From Anaerolineae bacterium (GTDB lineage Bacteria; Chloroflexota; Anaerolineae; UBA4142; SHND01), in the NCBI GenBank assembly GCA_020851635.1, contig JADZCJ010000013.1:1-41052 (forward strand): a DNA stretch of 41,052 nt, given 5' to 3'. Position numbers and translations under genes: made by a program. Below, piece by piece: positions 24,841 to 33,276 of this stretch (within the stretch, counting starts at the first letter, position 1; the number at the start of each line of letters is the position of its first letter). A model generated the notes under the pieces. That model was not told the DNA's origin and searched no databases. It saw only the letters and a list, made by a program, of their open reading frames with translations.

Positions 24841-26454
24841 TCAGCGTAGAATGTTGAACCCGTCAACGGGCACGAAATTCTTGGCGCCGTCGGTGCAGCC
24901 GGCTCGCCCGACGGCGACGATCTTGATGCTGTGTGGGGTGTTGGCGTTGCCCGTGAGGATATAGGTGCGGACGCCAAATTTCGGTTTCGCGGAATCGCGA
25001 TTCAGCGCGCAGAGGTCCACCACCTCAAATGCTTTGCCGTCCAGATACACGTCCGCCCTGCCATAGTTGTTGGCATACGCGGTTTCCCACTCGATCCGGT
25101 TGCCGCCGGTAAAGACCAACTCGGCGGACGAGTTTTGCTTGCAGCTGCTGCCCTTTTGGCAGCGCGCAAAATTGTCCTCGCTTGCTTTGAGAGCGTCATA
25201 GGTCTGCCAGCCCTTGGTATAGATGATGCGGGCGTCGTGGTTGGGTATGTGCTCCCAGCCCTCGGAAGGGGCGGTGGGGAACGCCGTGGGCGCCGGTGTG
25301 GGGTCGCCGTAGCAGACCGAATTCAATTCACCCTGAATGGCTTGCACTGAATTGTTGTCGGCGATGTAATAGGCAATGGCAATGAAATTGGTTGCCGAAA
25401 TCACGGGCGCGGCGTCATCCGTGTCCGCTTCGGTCACGCGTTCAACGGCAGAGAACATTTCGTCGGCAGGATTGAATACACGGTGATACACGTTCCAATC
25501 GGTCTGGATGAGTCTCTGCCGTTGAAACACCAGGTGAAAGCGTCCGCCGCAATCTACCGCCACGCGCGGGCGACGCATGATGTCGTTCCCTCCGGTGATT
25601 TTGTCACGGCGAAAGAGTCTGTCGCCGTTCTTGTAAAGGGCGAACGAAGCCAGATCATTCCGCCGCGTTTCCCAGACAATGCCGACGCGGTTGGTCTTGC
25701 GGTCTATCGCGAGGTCAGGGGCTTGCGCCTGATTTTGGTCCGCAACCAGAATCGGCGCAACAAAGCTGCCGTCGGCAGTTTGATATGTATACTTGACGCG
25801 CGATGGAGTGGTCGCCGTATTCCAGACCATGTGAGCGCGCCCGTTCTTGTCTGTCGCGACGCGCACATTGCGCCCCGCCGCGGCAAAGTCCGATGCCTCC
25901 GCGCGTTCCAGCTCGATCAGCTGCAGAGTGTTGGAACCACCGCCGCGCGTGCTGTGATAAATCCCGCGCCCGTCGCCCTCGACGCTCTCGTACACAATGT
26001 GCTTGACCCCATCGCCGCCGATGGCGATATCAGGGAGTATGCTTTTGGGATGGTCCGAAACGCGTTTGGGTTTGGTCCAGCTCCCGCCTCCGCGGCGAGA
26101 GTACATGATCGCGCTTTTGCCGTCTCTGTGTTGTTCCCAGACAACGTTGGGGCGGCCCTGGGCGTCCAGCGCGAGCGCGGGCGCGTATGCCTCGCCGTCG
26201 AGCACGGGCAATTTTTCCACCGGTCCGCACGTGGTTGGATCGGAGCAAAAGCGGTATTGGATGCGCGCGCGTTTGGGGTTCCACCAGACAAAGTGCAAGC
26301 CGCCGGAGGAATCAATCGCAACCTTTGGATTTTTGCCCGGCGTGTCAATGCCAAAGGCGTTGCCCCACGCGGTTGCAGATGCGGAAAGCGTAAACAAGAA
26401 CGTGATTATTGCCGCGAGGGCGACCGCCGCGCCTATCAAGTAAAATCGCCGCAT
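24841..26454 (-). CDS. Secreted beta-propeller (BNR-like) protein with C-terminal sugar-binding-like domain
   Basis: The 537-residue protein has a signal peptide (residues 1-27, ending SASATA). Residues 30-360 form repeated beta-propeller blades of the BNR/sialidase-like kind (NPKVAIDSSGGLHFVWWN; APALALDAQGRPNVVWEQ; DIAIGGDGVKHIVYES). A short Pro/Thr linker follows, then a C-terminal beta-sandwich at about 385-537 (ADVYLDGKAFEVVDL, HSIKIVAVG, VPVDGFNI) like carbohydrate-binding modules. No sialidase catalytic set (Arg triad, Asp box with Tyr/Glu pair) could be confirmed, so a binding or structural role is more likely than catalysis. GGAGAGG nine bases before ATG supports the start. A similar protein is encoded at 31289-33115. 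Confidence 0.8.
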   Translation of the reverse strand: MRRFYLIGAAVALAAIITFLFTLSASATAWGNAFGIDTPGKNPKVAIDSSGGLHFVWWNPKRARIQYRFCSDPTTCGPVEKLPVLDGEAYAPALALDAQGRPNVVWEQHRDGKSAIMYSRRGGGSWTKPKRVSDHPKSILPDIAIGGDGVKHIVYESVEGDGRGIYHSTRGGGSNTLQLIELERAEASDFAAAGRNVRVATDKNGRAHMVWNTATTPSRVKYTYQTADGSFVAPILVADQNQAQAPDLAIDRKTNRVGIVWETRRNDLASFALYKNGDRLFRRDKITGGNDIMRRPRVAVDCGGRFHLVFQRQRLIQTDWNVYHRVFNPADEMFSAVERVTEADTDDAAPVISATNFIAIAYYIADNNSVQAIQGELNSVCYGDPTPAPTAFPTAPSEGWEHIPNHDARIIYTKGWQTYDALKASEDNFARCQKGSSCKQNSSAELVFTGGNRIEWETAYANNYGRADVYLDGKAFEVVDLCALNRDSAKPKFGVRTYILTGNANTPHSIKIVAVGRAGCTDGAKNFVPVDGFNILR

Positions 26455-26660
26455 TACTGTTCACCTCTCCAGGAAACTATCTCGGAATAACGGGCTATAG
26501 ATGTTCAGAGAATAATTTTGACTGGTAGCTGCGATCCGAGTCGCTTGTTGACAACCAGAGTCGTCACTACGAGTCCAAATCATTTTCCAAAGAACTCTAG
26601 CTTTGCATCTTTGATAACATGTCCTGGGGCGCGACGTCAATAGACCGTTGGGGCGTCCGC

Positions 26661-26674
26661 AGAAACCGGTTTCT
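26661..26674. repeat. Perfect 14-base palindrome at the end of the flippase gene
   Basis: AGAAACCGGTTTCT directly abuts the stop codon of the minus-strand flippase gene. It could be a weak stem or a protein-binding site; no T run follows. Confidence 0.5.
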
Positions 26675-28213
26675 TTACAGCCAATTTATGACTTGATGCT
26701 TGAAGGGGATTGGCAGGGTAAGGATGCGCTGCTTGTCGCGCTCTTCCAGTCCGCCGAGTCCCTTGAAAAGAATGGCAAAGGTGACGAGACCCGCGCCGGT
26801 CGCCACCGCGAGTTTGAGGATGTTTTCAAAGGGGGTCGAGGAACCGATAAACCAAAGGGGAATGAGCATGACCGCGCCCATGACAAGCGAAATGAGGAGA
26901 ATGCGCGCAAAAAAAGCCGTGGGAAAGCGCAGTTGATACTCGCGCCCCGCCATCAAGGTCGAGGCGAGCTGCGCCGCCAGACGCGCGATGCCGATGGCGA
27001 ACGCGGCGCCGACCGCGCCAAAACTCGGAATGGCGACGAGCAAGAAAGGAATGCTCAGCAGGGCGAGGGCGCGCGAGACCAGGACAGGGCGGTAGCGGTC
27101 ATTGACCAGCAAGACAATTTGCGCGGGGCTAAAGAGCGATTCGGCAAAGAGAAAGATGGCAAGCACCGCCGCCGCGCCTGCCGCCTCCACATAGCGCGCC
27201 TGGAAAAAAAGGACGATCAGCGGACGGGCAAGGACCGCCAGCGCGATGGACGAGGGAATGAGCCACAGGCACATAAAGCGCACGAGCGTCTGGTATGCGT
27301 CTGCCTGTTTCGCGGAATTGTGTTCGGCGCGAATGCGCGCAAACATCGGCATCTGGACGCCGCTGAGGGGTGTAAAAACTATGCGCAGCGCGGGCATGAC
27401 GATTCTGCCAAACGCGACGCCAAACAACGCCACCCCCGCCAGGTCGTCATAGTATGTGAGCATAAGGATTACGAATGGCAGATCGTAAAAGTACGTCGTG
27501 AGATTCATGCCATACGACAACGCCGAGAGTTTTGCGAGGCGTTTGTAAATGCTGTGCCAAGTCACCGCGAGCGTCGGGCGCACATCCACCTTGCGAAAGG
27601 CGCGCGTGACGATCCACGCGCCCAATACAACATTGAGCAGTGTCGAAAGTGTCAACGCCAGCAGAGCGCCATACACGCCGCCGCGCGTCACCAGGACGAC
27701 AAGCAGCCCCGCCTGCGCGAGCGTGGTCACGACTTCAAGTGTGTTGCGGCTCCCCAGACGGAAAAAGGCGACGAGAAACTGATACAGCACGTCCGAAAAC
27801 GCGCCGAGCACGAGGAGCACACAAACGAGGGGAATGAGCGAGCTATCAATCGCGTCCCACCGAAAAAAGCTCATCACCGATTGCGAGCGCAAGAGCAGGA
27901 CCAAGATGACGGGCGCAAGGACGAGCAGCTTGACGCCCATCGTGACCGCGAAAAACTGCCACAAGCCGCGCCGCCCGTAATTTTTTTCCACTTCGGGGAC
28001 GAACCGCACCAGACTCCGCTCGATGCCCAGGTCCACATACAATCCGATAGTTGCCAACAACGCCGTCACCTGCACAAAGACTGCAAAGTCGTCCTGGGTC
28101 AGCGTGCGGACCAGGACGACATTGGCGACGAACGAGGCGATGGTGCGGAGTGGCATAAAGACCGTGTTCCACATCATGCCGCGCGTGACTTGAGTTTGCA
28201 GGTTGGAGGACAT
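26675..28213 (-). CDS. Polysaccharide/oligosaccharide flippase (MOP superfamily)
   Basis: The 512-residue protein has about 12-14 membrane segments over its whole length and the N-terminal pattern of Wzx-type flippases (VTRGMMWNTVFMPLRTIASFVANVVLVRTL, then DFAVFVQVTALLATIGLYVDLGIERSLVRFVPE). Such proteins move lipid-linked sugar chains across the membrane. It lies in the minus-strand surface cluster between a GT39-like gene (53 bases upstream) and a secreted propeller gene (220 bases downstream), which fits export of a lipid-linked glycan made or used by its neighbours. A 536-codon open frame on the opposite strand is a composition artefact. The substrate is unknown. Confidence 0.87.
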   Translation of the reverse strand: MSSNLQTQVTRGMMWNTVFMPLRTIASFVANVVLVRTLTQDDFAVFVQVTALLATIGLYVDLGIERSLVRFVPEVEKNYGRRGLWQFFAVTMGVKLLVLAPVILVLLLRSQSVMSFFRWDAIDSSLIPLVCVLLVLGAFSDVLYQFLVAFFRLGSRNTLEVVTTLAQAGLLVVLVTRGGVYGALLALTLSTLLNVVLGAWIVTRAFRKVDVRPTLAVTWHSIYKRLAKLSALSYGMNLTTYFYDLPFVILMLTYYDDLAGVALFGVAFGRIVMPALRIVFTPLSGVQMPMFARIRAEHNSAKQADAYQTLVRFMCLWLIPSSIALAVLARPLIVLFFQARYVEAAGAAAVLAIFLFAESLFSPAQIVLLVNDRYRPVLVSRALALLSIPFLLVAIPSFGAVGAAFAIGIARLAAQLASTLMAGREYQLRFPTAFFARILLISLVMGAVMLIPLWFIGSSTPFENILKLAVATGAGLVTFAILFKGLGGLEERDKQRILTLPIPFKHQVINWL

Positions 28214-28266
28214 TCAGTTGACGATAGTGTTGTCTGGCGCAGATTCTGCTTGGGTTGAAGAGTGCG

Positions 28267-29988
28267 TTATGGCGCGGCGTAAAGAAAAGCGCCCCAGCCA
28301 TTTGCCAGCGGTCGTTCCGAGACCTCGGTGAAATGCTCCAGCCCCGTTTCCGCCAGCGCGGCGGGATAATAGACCGGGTCGAGATTGACAAACATGACGT
28401 ACATTTCGCGCTCGCCGCGCTGGCGCGCAAAATAGTCGGCGGTATATTCTGCTAGTTCGGCGGTCTCGCGGTCGGAATACCATGCCAGCGCGTTCTGTCT
28501 GCCATAGGACGCTCCGGCGCGCCAGATCAAGACGATTGCATCAGGGGGCACGTTTTCGCGCAGCCAACGACCCATTTGACGATATTGGCGGTCGAGCATC
28601 TGCCCATTCTCGGTAGTTTGCAGGACCGTCCTGAGAGTGAACAAGCCAAAGACAAGCGTCACGATGGCAATGACGAAAGCGGGCTTGTTCATGAAACCCA
28701 GACGCGCGGACACGCGCTTCCATTTGAGAGAGTTCGCGCGCAGCACAAATTCCGCCACAAGAACCAGCAGGACCGGCAGATAGCCGTAAAAATGTCGCCA
28801 GCGTAGCGTTGTGACGGCACCGAGCGCAAATCCGCTCAGGATCGTCGCATAAATCATCCAGCGAAAGAGCCGCTGCTGCTGAGTTTCACCGCGTCGCGGA
28901 ATGAATGCCCCGAGCAGCAAGAGAATGATCTGGATGGCATCCACCACCGTCGGGGTTTCGGACAACCCGCCGTTCCACAAGAAACCCAACTGCTGGGGCA
29001 CTTGATATGTGACTTTGTTCCACAACTGGTCGGGATGAGTCAGGATATATTCGGGCGCAGTCCAGTCGGGCGCCACGTCAGAGAGAAATTCTTTGGTCTT
29101 GCCCGCGAACGCGTCGGTGTTGAACACGAGGGCATACATGCTGTTGATATTGTAGAGCGGATTGCCGAGGGTCTGGTACGCGCGAACAAAGTTTGGGGTC
29201 ACGACCAGGAGCATGCCAAGGAGGAAAGGCGTCAGCCGCAGGAAAATGTCCCGGCGCGCGAGATAAATTATTTGAAACAGACGCACATGACGCCCAAACA
29301 AACTCCTGGCGGCAAGCGGCGCAAGCGCCACAAAGAGCAGCACCCAGGGCAAGGCAGCTATAGTGTTGGAACGAAACACCCAAAGCCAGCCAAACAACGC
29401 GCCTGCCAAAAGGAGCATCCAGCGATTGCGCGCCACATAAAGCGTCAGCAGGAAAAGCGTCATGAAAAAGGCATAGGGCATTTCCGAAAGCCCCGTGACG
29501 CTGTAGGTGATGAGTTGGATGTTGATCAACGCGAGCAGGGCAGCCAGGACGCCGATAGCTTTGTTGTAAAGCCGCATCCCGAGGAGAAATGTCAGAGGCA
29601 CGGTGAGGATATAGCTGATGCCGCCCGTCCAGCCGACTCCTTCGGCATCACTGCCAAAGAAATACATGACAAATCCCATCCACAACGGCAGACCGGTGTC
29701 ATGATGGACATAGGGTTGGGGGACGCCGAAATCACGGAGGAGAAAAGTATCGAGCACATAGGACGCGGTGGTTACGAGACCGCGTCCTTCACTGACATTC
29801 TTGGCGGCGACGGCATATTCGTATGTATCGGGCCACCAGGCGGGCATTCCTCCGTTCAGAACAAAAAAATTCAAGGCGAAAATGCAAAGGGCAGCAAAGG
29901 CGAATCCAAAGGCAATGACAAAAGAAAAAGCAAGAATCGAGCGCCAGGAGGGTTGAGTAACATTTGTCAGGGTGAGATCTGTCTGCAT
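28267..29988 (-). CDS. GT39-like multi-pass membrane glycosyltransferase
   Basis: The 573-residue protein has about 11-13 membrane segments. An early loop holds WWPDTYEYAVAAKNVSEGRGLVT, with the Asp/Glu typical of GT-C transferases, followed by HHDTGLPLWMGFVMYFFG. It probably uses a polyprenyl-phosphate sugar at the outer membrane face. The C-terminal ~120 residues are soluble, with WLRENVPPDAIVLIW and DRETAELAEYT. ATG 29988 (MQTDLTLTNV) is preferred to an in-frame start at 30039 because the latter adds a segment encoded within the neighbouring gene. The preferred start overlaps the end of the GT4 gene by 22 bases. Confidence 0.83.
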   Translation of the reverse strand: MQTDLTLTNVTQPSWRSILAFSFVIAFGFAFAALCIFALNFFVLNGGMPAWWPDTYEYAVAAKNVSEGRGLVTTASYVLDTFLLRDFGVPQPYVHHDTGLPLWMGFVMYFFGSDAEGVGWTGGISYILTVPLTFLLGMRLYNKAIGVLAALLALINIQLITYSVTGLSEMPYAFFMTLFLLTLYVARNRWMLLLAGALFGWLWVFRSNTIAALPWVLLFVALAPLAARSLFGRHVRLFQIIYLARRDIFLRLTPFLLGMLLVVTPNFVRAYQTLGNPLYNINSMYALVFNTDAFAGKTKEFLSDVAPDWTAPEYILTHPDQLWNKVTYQVPQQLGFLWNGGLSETPTVVDAIQIILLLLGAFIPRRGETQQQRLFRWMIYATILSGFALGAVTTLRWRHFYGYLPVLLVLVAEFVLRANSLKWKRVSARLGFMNKPAFVIAIVTLVFGLFTLRTVLQTTENGQMLDRQYRQMGRWLRENVPPDAIVLIWRAGASYGRQNALAWYSDRETAELAEYTADYFARQRGEREMYVMFVNLDPVYYPAALAETGLEHFTEVSERPLANGWGAFLYAAP

Positions 29989-31208
29989 AAATCCATCAAC
30001 TGCGAGGCGACAACCTGCGAAGAAAATTGCCGCGCCCATTGTGCGCCGCGTGCGCCCATCTCTGCGCGCGCGGCGGGGCTGTTTAATAATAGTGTCAAAC
30101 GGTCCGCCAACAAAGCCGGGTCATTCGGCTCGATCAATTCGGCGAGGCGGGCATCCGTCATCAATGCCGCGACTCCTGCTGAGCGGGTGACAACCGAGGG
30201 TGTGCCGACAGCTGCGCCTTCAACCGCGATCTTGTTCATGCCTTCGAGAAAGCTGGGGACGGCGATCACGTCGGCGGCGGCGAGGTGTGGGCGCATTTGG
30301 TCGTGCGGCACGGCACCTGTAAACAGGATTCTTGGCTCGATTCCACAGTCTCTCGCCAGTCCGGTCAGATATGCCTGATAGTCGCCCACGACCGGGTCTA
30401 TTCGGTTGGGTCCGATGAGCAAAAGCCGGGCGTCCGCGTGGGCGCTTTTGAGCAAAGCCATTGCCCGAATCAAAATGTCGAACCCTTTTATCGGCAGCAA
30501 CCGTCCGGCGCTCACAATCAGCGGCGCGTCGCCGGTTTGATAGCGTGCGGCAATCGCCGCGCGGCTGGCGCGACGATACTCTTCCAAGCTAACGTCGAGC
30601 GGGGGATAACAATACGCGGCAATATTGCGCGGAATCACAGCGATCTTGCCGGGGTCTGCGCCGAGCGCCAGCACGCGTTCGCGCACGAGCGGCGTGGTAA
30701 CGCGCACGAATGCCGCGCGTTGAAACGCATATTTCATCAGCGAACGCGCCGCGCGAAATCGTCCATAGCCATAATTGCGAGCGCGGTCATCAATAAAATC
30801 TCCGCCCGCGACTGTGATCCCCAGCCGGGGACGGCTGCCGTTGCGCGCCAGCGCCGCCATTGCTCCAAAGGGATATGCCCCCTCGGAAAGGACCAAATCA
30901 ATTTCGGGATGTTGGTCGAGATAGCGGCGCAAGGTCAGCCAGCCCATGCCAAAGCGATCATAGTGCAGCCAGGGGCGCGTGACCGCGTTGACGGCATTGG
31001 GCACGAACTGACCTGCCGTGAGCGCGCGATGAACGGGGATTGATTCCTCGATTGTGTCCGCAGGCGGATTGAATTGGTCGCGCGAACTCGCCAGCGCAAA
31101 GACGCGAAAGGTGTGGCCCTGTTGTTGAAACGCGTGACCGATTTCGCGATGGATAAGATTGCCCAGATATTGGGGTCCATACATCGCGATCAAGTACAGG
31201 ATGTTCAT
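29967..31208 (-). CDS. GT4-family glycosyltransferase
   Basis: The 413-residue GT-B enzyme transfers a sugar from a nucleotide donor to an acceptor in the cytoplasm. The N-terminal domain opens with NILYLIAMYGPQYLGNLIHREIG and has the acceptor-side segment VLSEGAYPFGAMAALA. The donor half shows VSAGRLLPIKGFDILIRAMALL, FTGAVPHDQMRPHLAAADV and the phosphate-binding EX7E-type motif SFLEGMNKIAVEGAAVGTPSVV. ATG 31208 (MNILYL) is chosen because this strand begins the fold; an in-frame extension to 31265 crosses a strong hairpin. The next gene overlaps its end by 22 bases, indicating one operon. Donor sugar and product are unknown. Confidence 0.92.
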   Translation of the reverse strand: MNILYLIAMYGPQYLGNLIHREIGHAFQQQGHTFRVFALASSRDQFNPPADTIEESIPVHRALTAGQFVPNAVNAVTRPWLHYDRFGMGWLTLRRYLDQHPEIDLVLSEGAYPFGAMAALARNGSRPRLGITVAGGDFIDDRARNYGYGRFRAARSLMKYAFQRAAFVRVTTPLVRERVLALGADPGKIAVIPRNIAAYCYPPLDVSLEEYRRASRAAIAARYQTGDAPLIVSAGRLLPIKGFDILIRAMALLKSAHADARLLLIGPNRIDPVVGDYQAYLTGLARDCGIEPRILFTGAVPHDQMRPHLAAADVIAVPSFLEGMNKIAVEGAAVGTPSVVTRSAGVAALMTDARLAELIEPNDPALLADRLTLLLNSPAARAEMGARGAQWARQFSSQVVASQLMDLCRQISP

Positions 31209-31215
31209 CAGAATG

Positions 31216-31245
31216 CAACGCGGCTCGGTGCACCGAGCCGCGTTG
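31216..31245 (-). terminator. 13-bp hairpin between the second propeller gene and the GT4 gene
   Basis: CAACGCGGCTCGG (31216-31228) pairs perfectly with CCGAGCCGCGTTG (31233-31245) around the loop TGCA. It lies 44 bases past the propeller stop and ends seven bases before the GT4 start. No T run follows on the minus strand, so it may be a Rho-dependent stop, an RNA-stability element, or a fold that limits GT4 translation. Confidence 0.5.
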
Positions 31246-31288
31246 TTGGGTGTTGCAGCAAGCACAAAGGACGAACGCTGTCTTGTTC

Positions 31289-33115
31289 CTACGGATAGAT
31301 CGTCAAGACGTCAATGGTGGTATCGCCCGTGACCCCGGGTTTGGGTCGAATCACAATCTTGTGCTCGCCCTGGGGCAGAACGGGTGAGATCCAGGATTCG
31401 CACTTGAGCTTGTTCGCATTCATGTTCAGACTCGCATTGACCATTTGCTTGTCAATGAGGATTTGGGCGGCGCCCATGTCCGGTCCGGCGAGATACCAGA
31501 GTTTGACGCGGGTGCCGTTAAAGACATGGATGGCGCGGTTCTTTTTTGGTTTGGTGGCTTTGTGATAGGTGTTTGGGTTTTCGGGATACAAACAAGACGG
31601 ACCGTCAGTCAACGCAGTCCACGCGCCCCGATAGTCAATGGCTGCCAGGTCGGCGTCATCAATATATACTTTAGGCCCCGGCGTGTTGGTTGGAGTCGGT
31701 GAAGGACCATCGGTGGGTGTCAATGTGACGGTTGGCGTGTGTGTGACCGTTGGCGTGTTTGTAACGGTTGGCGTTGCCGTGTCTGTCGGGGTCTTGGTCT
31801 TTGTCGGCCCGACCTGCGGGACATCCTGAGAATTGAAAAAGATGTCGTAATCGCCGCCGCAGCTGTTTGCATGAAACACAACGCCTATTTTCGTTGACCC
31901 GGCTGAAATAAAGGGCGACTTGGCTGAACAGGTGTTGCCCATGGGTGATGCGCCCGGCTGCCAGACGCCATTACGGAACTGATAAAAGCCGATGGCTGAG
32001 CTCCCATCAAAGCGTTCCTGAAAGACAATATCAACGGTCCCATTCGGTTCGACCGCGATTGCCGGATAACTCGCCGAGCCGCCAAAGGCAACTGTAGAAC
32101 CGACCCAGGAATCTCCGTTGTTTTTCGAATAATTGAATTTGATGGGTCCGGTATTCGTATCGGCATCTACGACATATATTCTCTTTTTGCCATCCGTGGC
32201 GAGATCGTTTCGCTCGGAGGTGGTTGGGTTGGTGGAAACAATGACCGCGCCGGTCCACGAGGCGCCATTATCGCCGGAGCGCGTGTAAAAGAGGTCATCC
32301 GCATTGTTGCCGCTGTTGGCTGCCGCAATCACATGGACATAGCCGACACCCTGCTTTTTTGTGTATGCAATACTTGGAAAGCGGGGATGGGGTTTGAAAC
32401 CTGCGTTGATATGCTGCTCGGCTGACCATACAGTGCTGCCGGCAGGACGCATTCGAAAGCCAATCGCCGAATTGCCTTTGTTGTAAACGACAAAGACATC
32501 GCCGGCCGGGCTTACCGCGAGCGCGGGCGTGTAACGGGGGATGCCGTCATTGGGATGACCCGGCTGCAATTCCAAAGCAGACGACCAGGTGGCGCCGCCG
32601 TTCGTTGACTCGGTAAAGAAAATGTCGGCCGGACCATTACCATATCCACTCCTGTATGCCTGAAATACGACATAGAGATGAAGCGGGTTGCCTTGCCCTT
32701 CGATCCGAACTTGCTCGCGCATATCCGCCGATCCGCCGATTGGCACTCCCTCGGGAGAGTATAGTTCATTATTTGTGTCCGAAAGACCAAATGGTCGGGC
32801 GTCAATCCCTTCACTCAGGTTTGCGGACCGCGAAAAGAACCCATTCACATTATTTGAATAGGTGATAGTCCAGCGACCGTTTGATTGGGCTTGGCCCCAA
32901 ACGATATGACTCTTGTCATCCGTCTTGTTGACGAAAATGGAGGGGTAGTAATCCCCGGCGCCGGATTGAGAGACATCGGTGGCGGATGGATTCCAGGCAT
33001 TGAGGACCGCGGTTGTCATCAGCATGACAACTGCCCCTACGACGATGCACAGAGCAAGGACAAATCGCTTGTTCCTGTTTGCCTGAATCTCCGGAACGGC
33101 ATGTTCACGTGGCAT
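31289..33115 (-). CDS. Secreted beta-propeller (BNR-like) protein with Thr/Pro stalk and C-terminal sugar-binding-like domain
   Basis: The 608-residue product has a hydrophobic signal or anchor near residues 18-40 (FVLALCIVVGAVVMLMTTAVL). A beta-propeller follows at about 45-430, with repeated blades such as YYPSIFVNKTDDKSHIVWGQ, YTPALAVSPAGDVFVVYNKG and SYPAIAVEPNGTVDIVFQE. A mucin-like stalk near 440-480 repeats TxTPTVT units and is a likely target for O-glycosylation. The last ~125 residues form a beta-sandwich (VYIDDADLAAIDYRG, HKIVIRPK) similar in plan to the end of the protein at 24841-26454. The start at 33115 is set by AAGGAG four bases upstream; an in-frame extension to 33205 would place that site inside the gene. 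Confidence 0.8.
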   Translation of the reverse strand: MPREHAVPEIQANRNKRFVLALCIVVGAVVMLMTTAVLNAWNPSATDVSQSGAGDYYPSIFVNKTDDKSHIVWGQAQSNGRWTITYSNNVNGFFSRSANLSEGIDARPFGLSDTNNELYSPEGVPIGGSADMREQVRIEGQGNPLHLYVVFQAYRSGYGNGPADIFFTESTNGGATWSSALELQPGHPNDGIPRYTPALAVSPAGDVFVVYNKGNSAIGFRMRPAGSTVWSAEQHINAGFKPHPRFPSIAYTKKQGVGYVHVIAAANSGNNADDLFYTRSGDNGASWTGAVIVSTNPTTSERNDLATDGKKRIYVVDADTNTGPIKFNYSKNNGDSWVGSTVAFGGSASYPAIAVEPNGTVDIVFQERFDGSSAIGFYQFRNGVWQPGASPMGNTCSAKSPFISAGSTKIGVVFHANSCGGDYDIFFNSQDVPQVGPTKTKTPTDTATPTVTNTPTVTHTPTVTLTPTDGPSPTPTNTPGPKVYIDDADLAAIDYRGAWTALTDGPSCLYPENPNTYHKATKPKKNRAIHVFNGTRVKLWYLAGPDMGAAQILIDKQMVNASLNMNANKLKCESWISPVLPQGEHKIVIRPKPGVTGDTTIDVLTIYP

Positions 33116-33119
33116 AATA

Positions 33120-33125
33120 CTCCTT
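33120..33125 (-). promoter_or_regulatory. Ribosome binding site that sets the second propeller start
   Basis: AAGGAG on the minus strand lies four bases before the ATG at 33115-33113. It is one of the few clear Shine-Dalgarno sequences in the window and argues against the longer in-frame start. Confidence 0.8.
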
Positions 33126-33276
33126 GGATTCTTTTCTACCGCGCGTTTGCGGTTGTTTACTGTGATGCCAAAAAATTTCAACCGAATTGACAAGTTAAGC
33201 GGCAAAGATTAGGACAGGGTTAGCCAAATATTACATAATGGTGGTATTGAACAGATGAATGACGTGATGTCCGGAG

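Noticed and set aside
26648-28258. 536-codon plus-strand open frame opposite the flippase gene
   Set aside because: Its translation is rich in Lys, Arg, Glu, Gln and His without any fold-like pattern, while the opposite strand encodes a clear multi-pass flippase.
29002-30378. 458-codon plus-strand frame opposite the GT39-like gene
   Set aside because: Hydrophilic, low-order composition typical of the antisense of a membrane protein; it also crosses two well-supported minus-strand genes.
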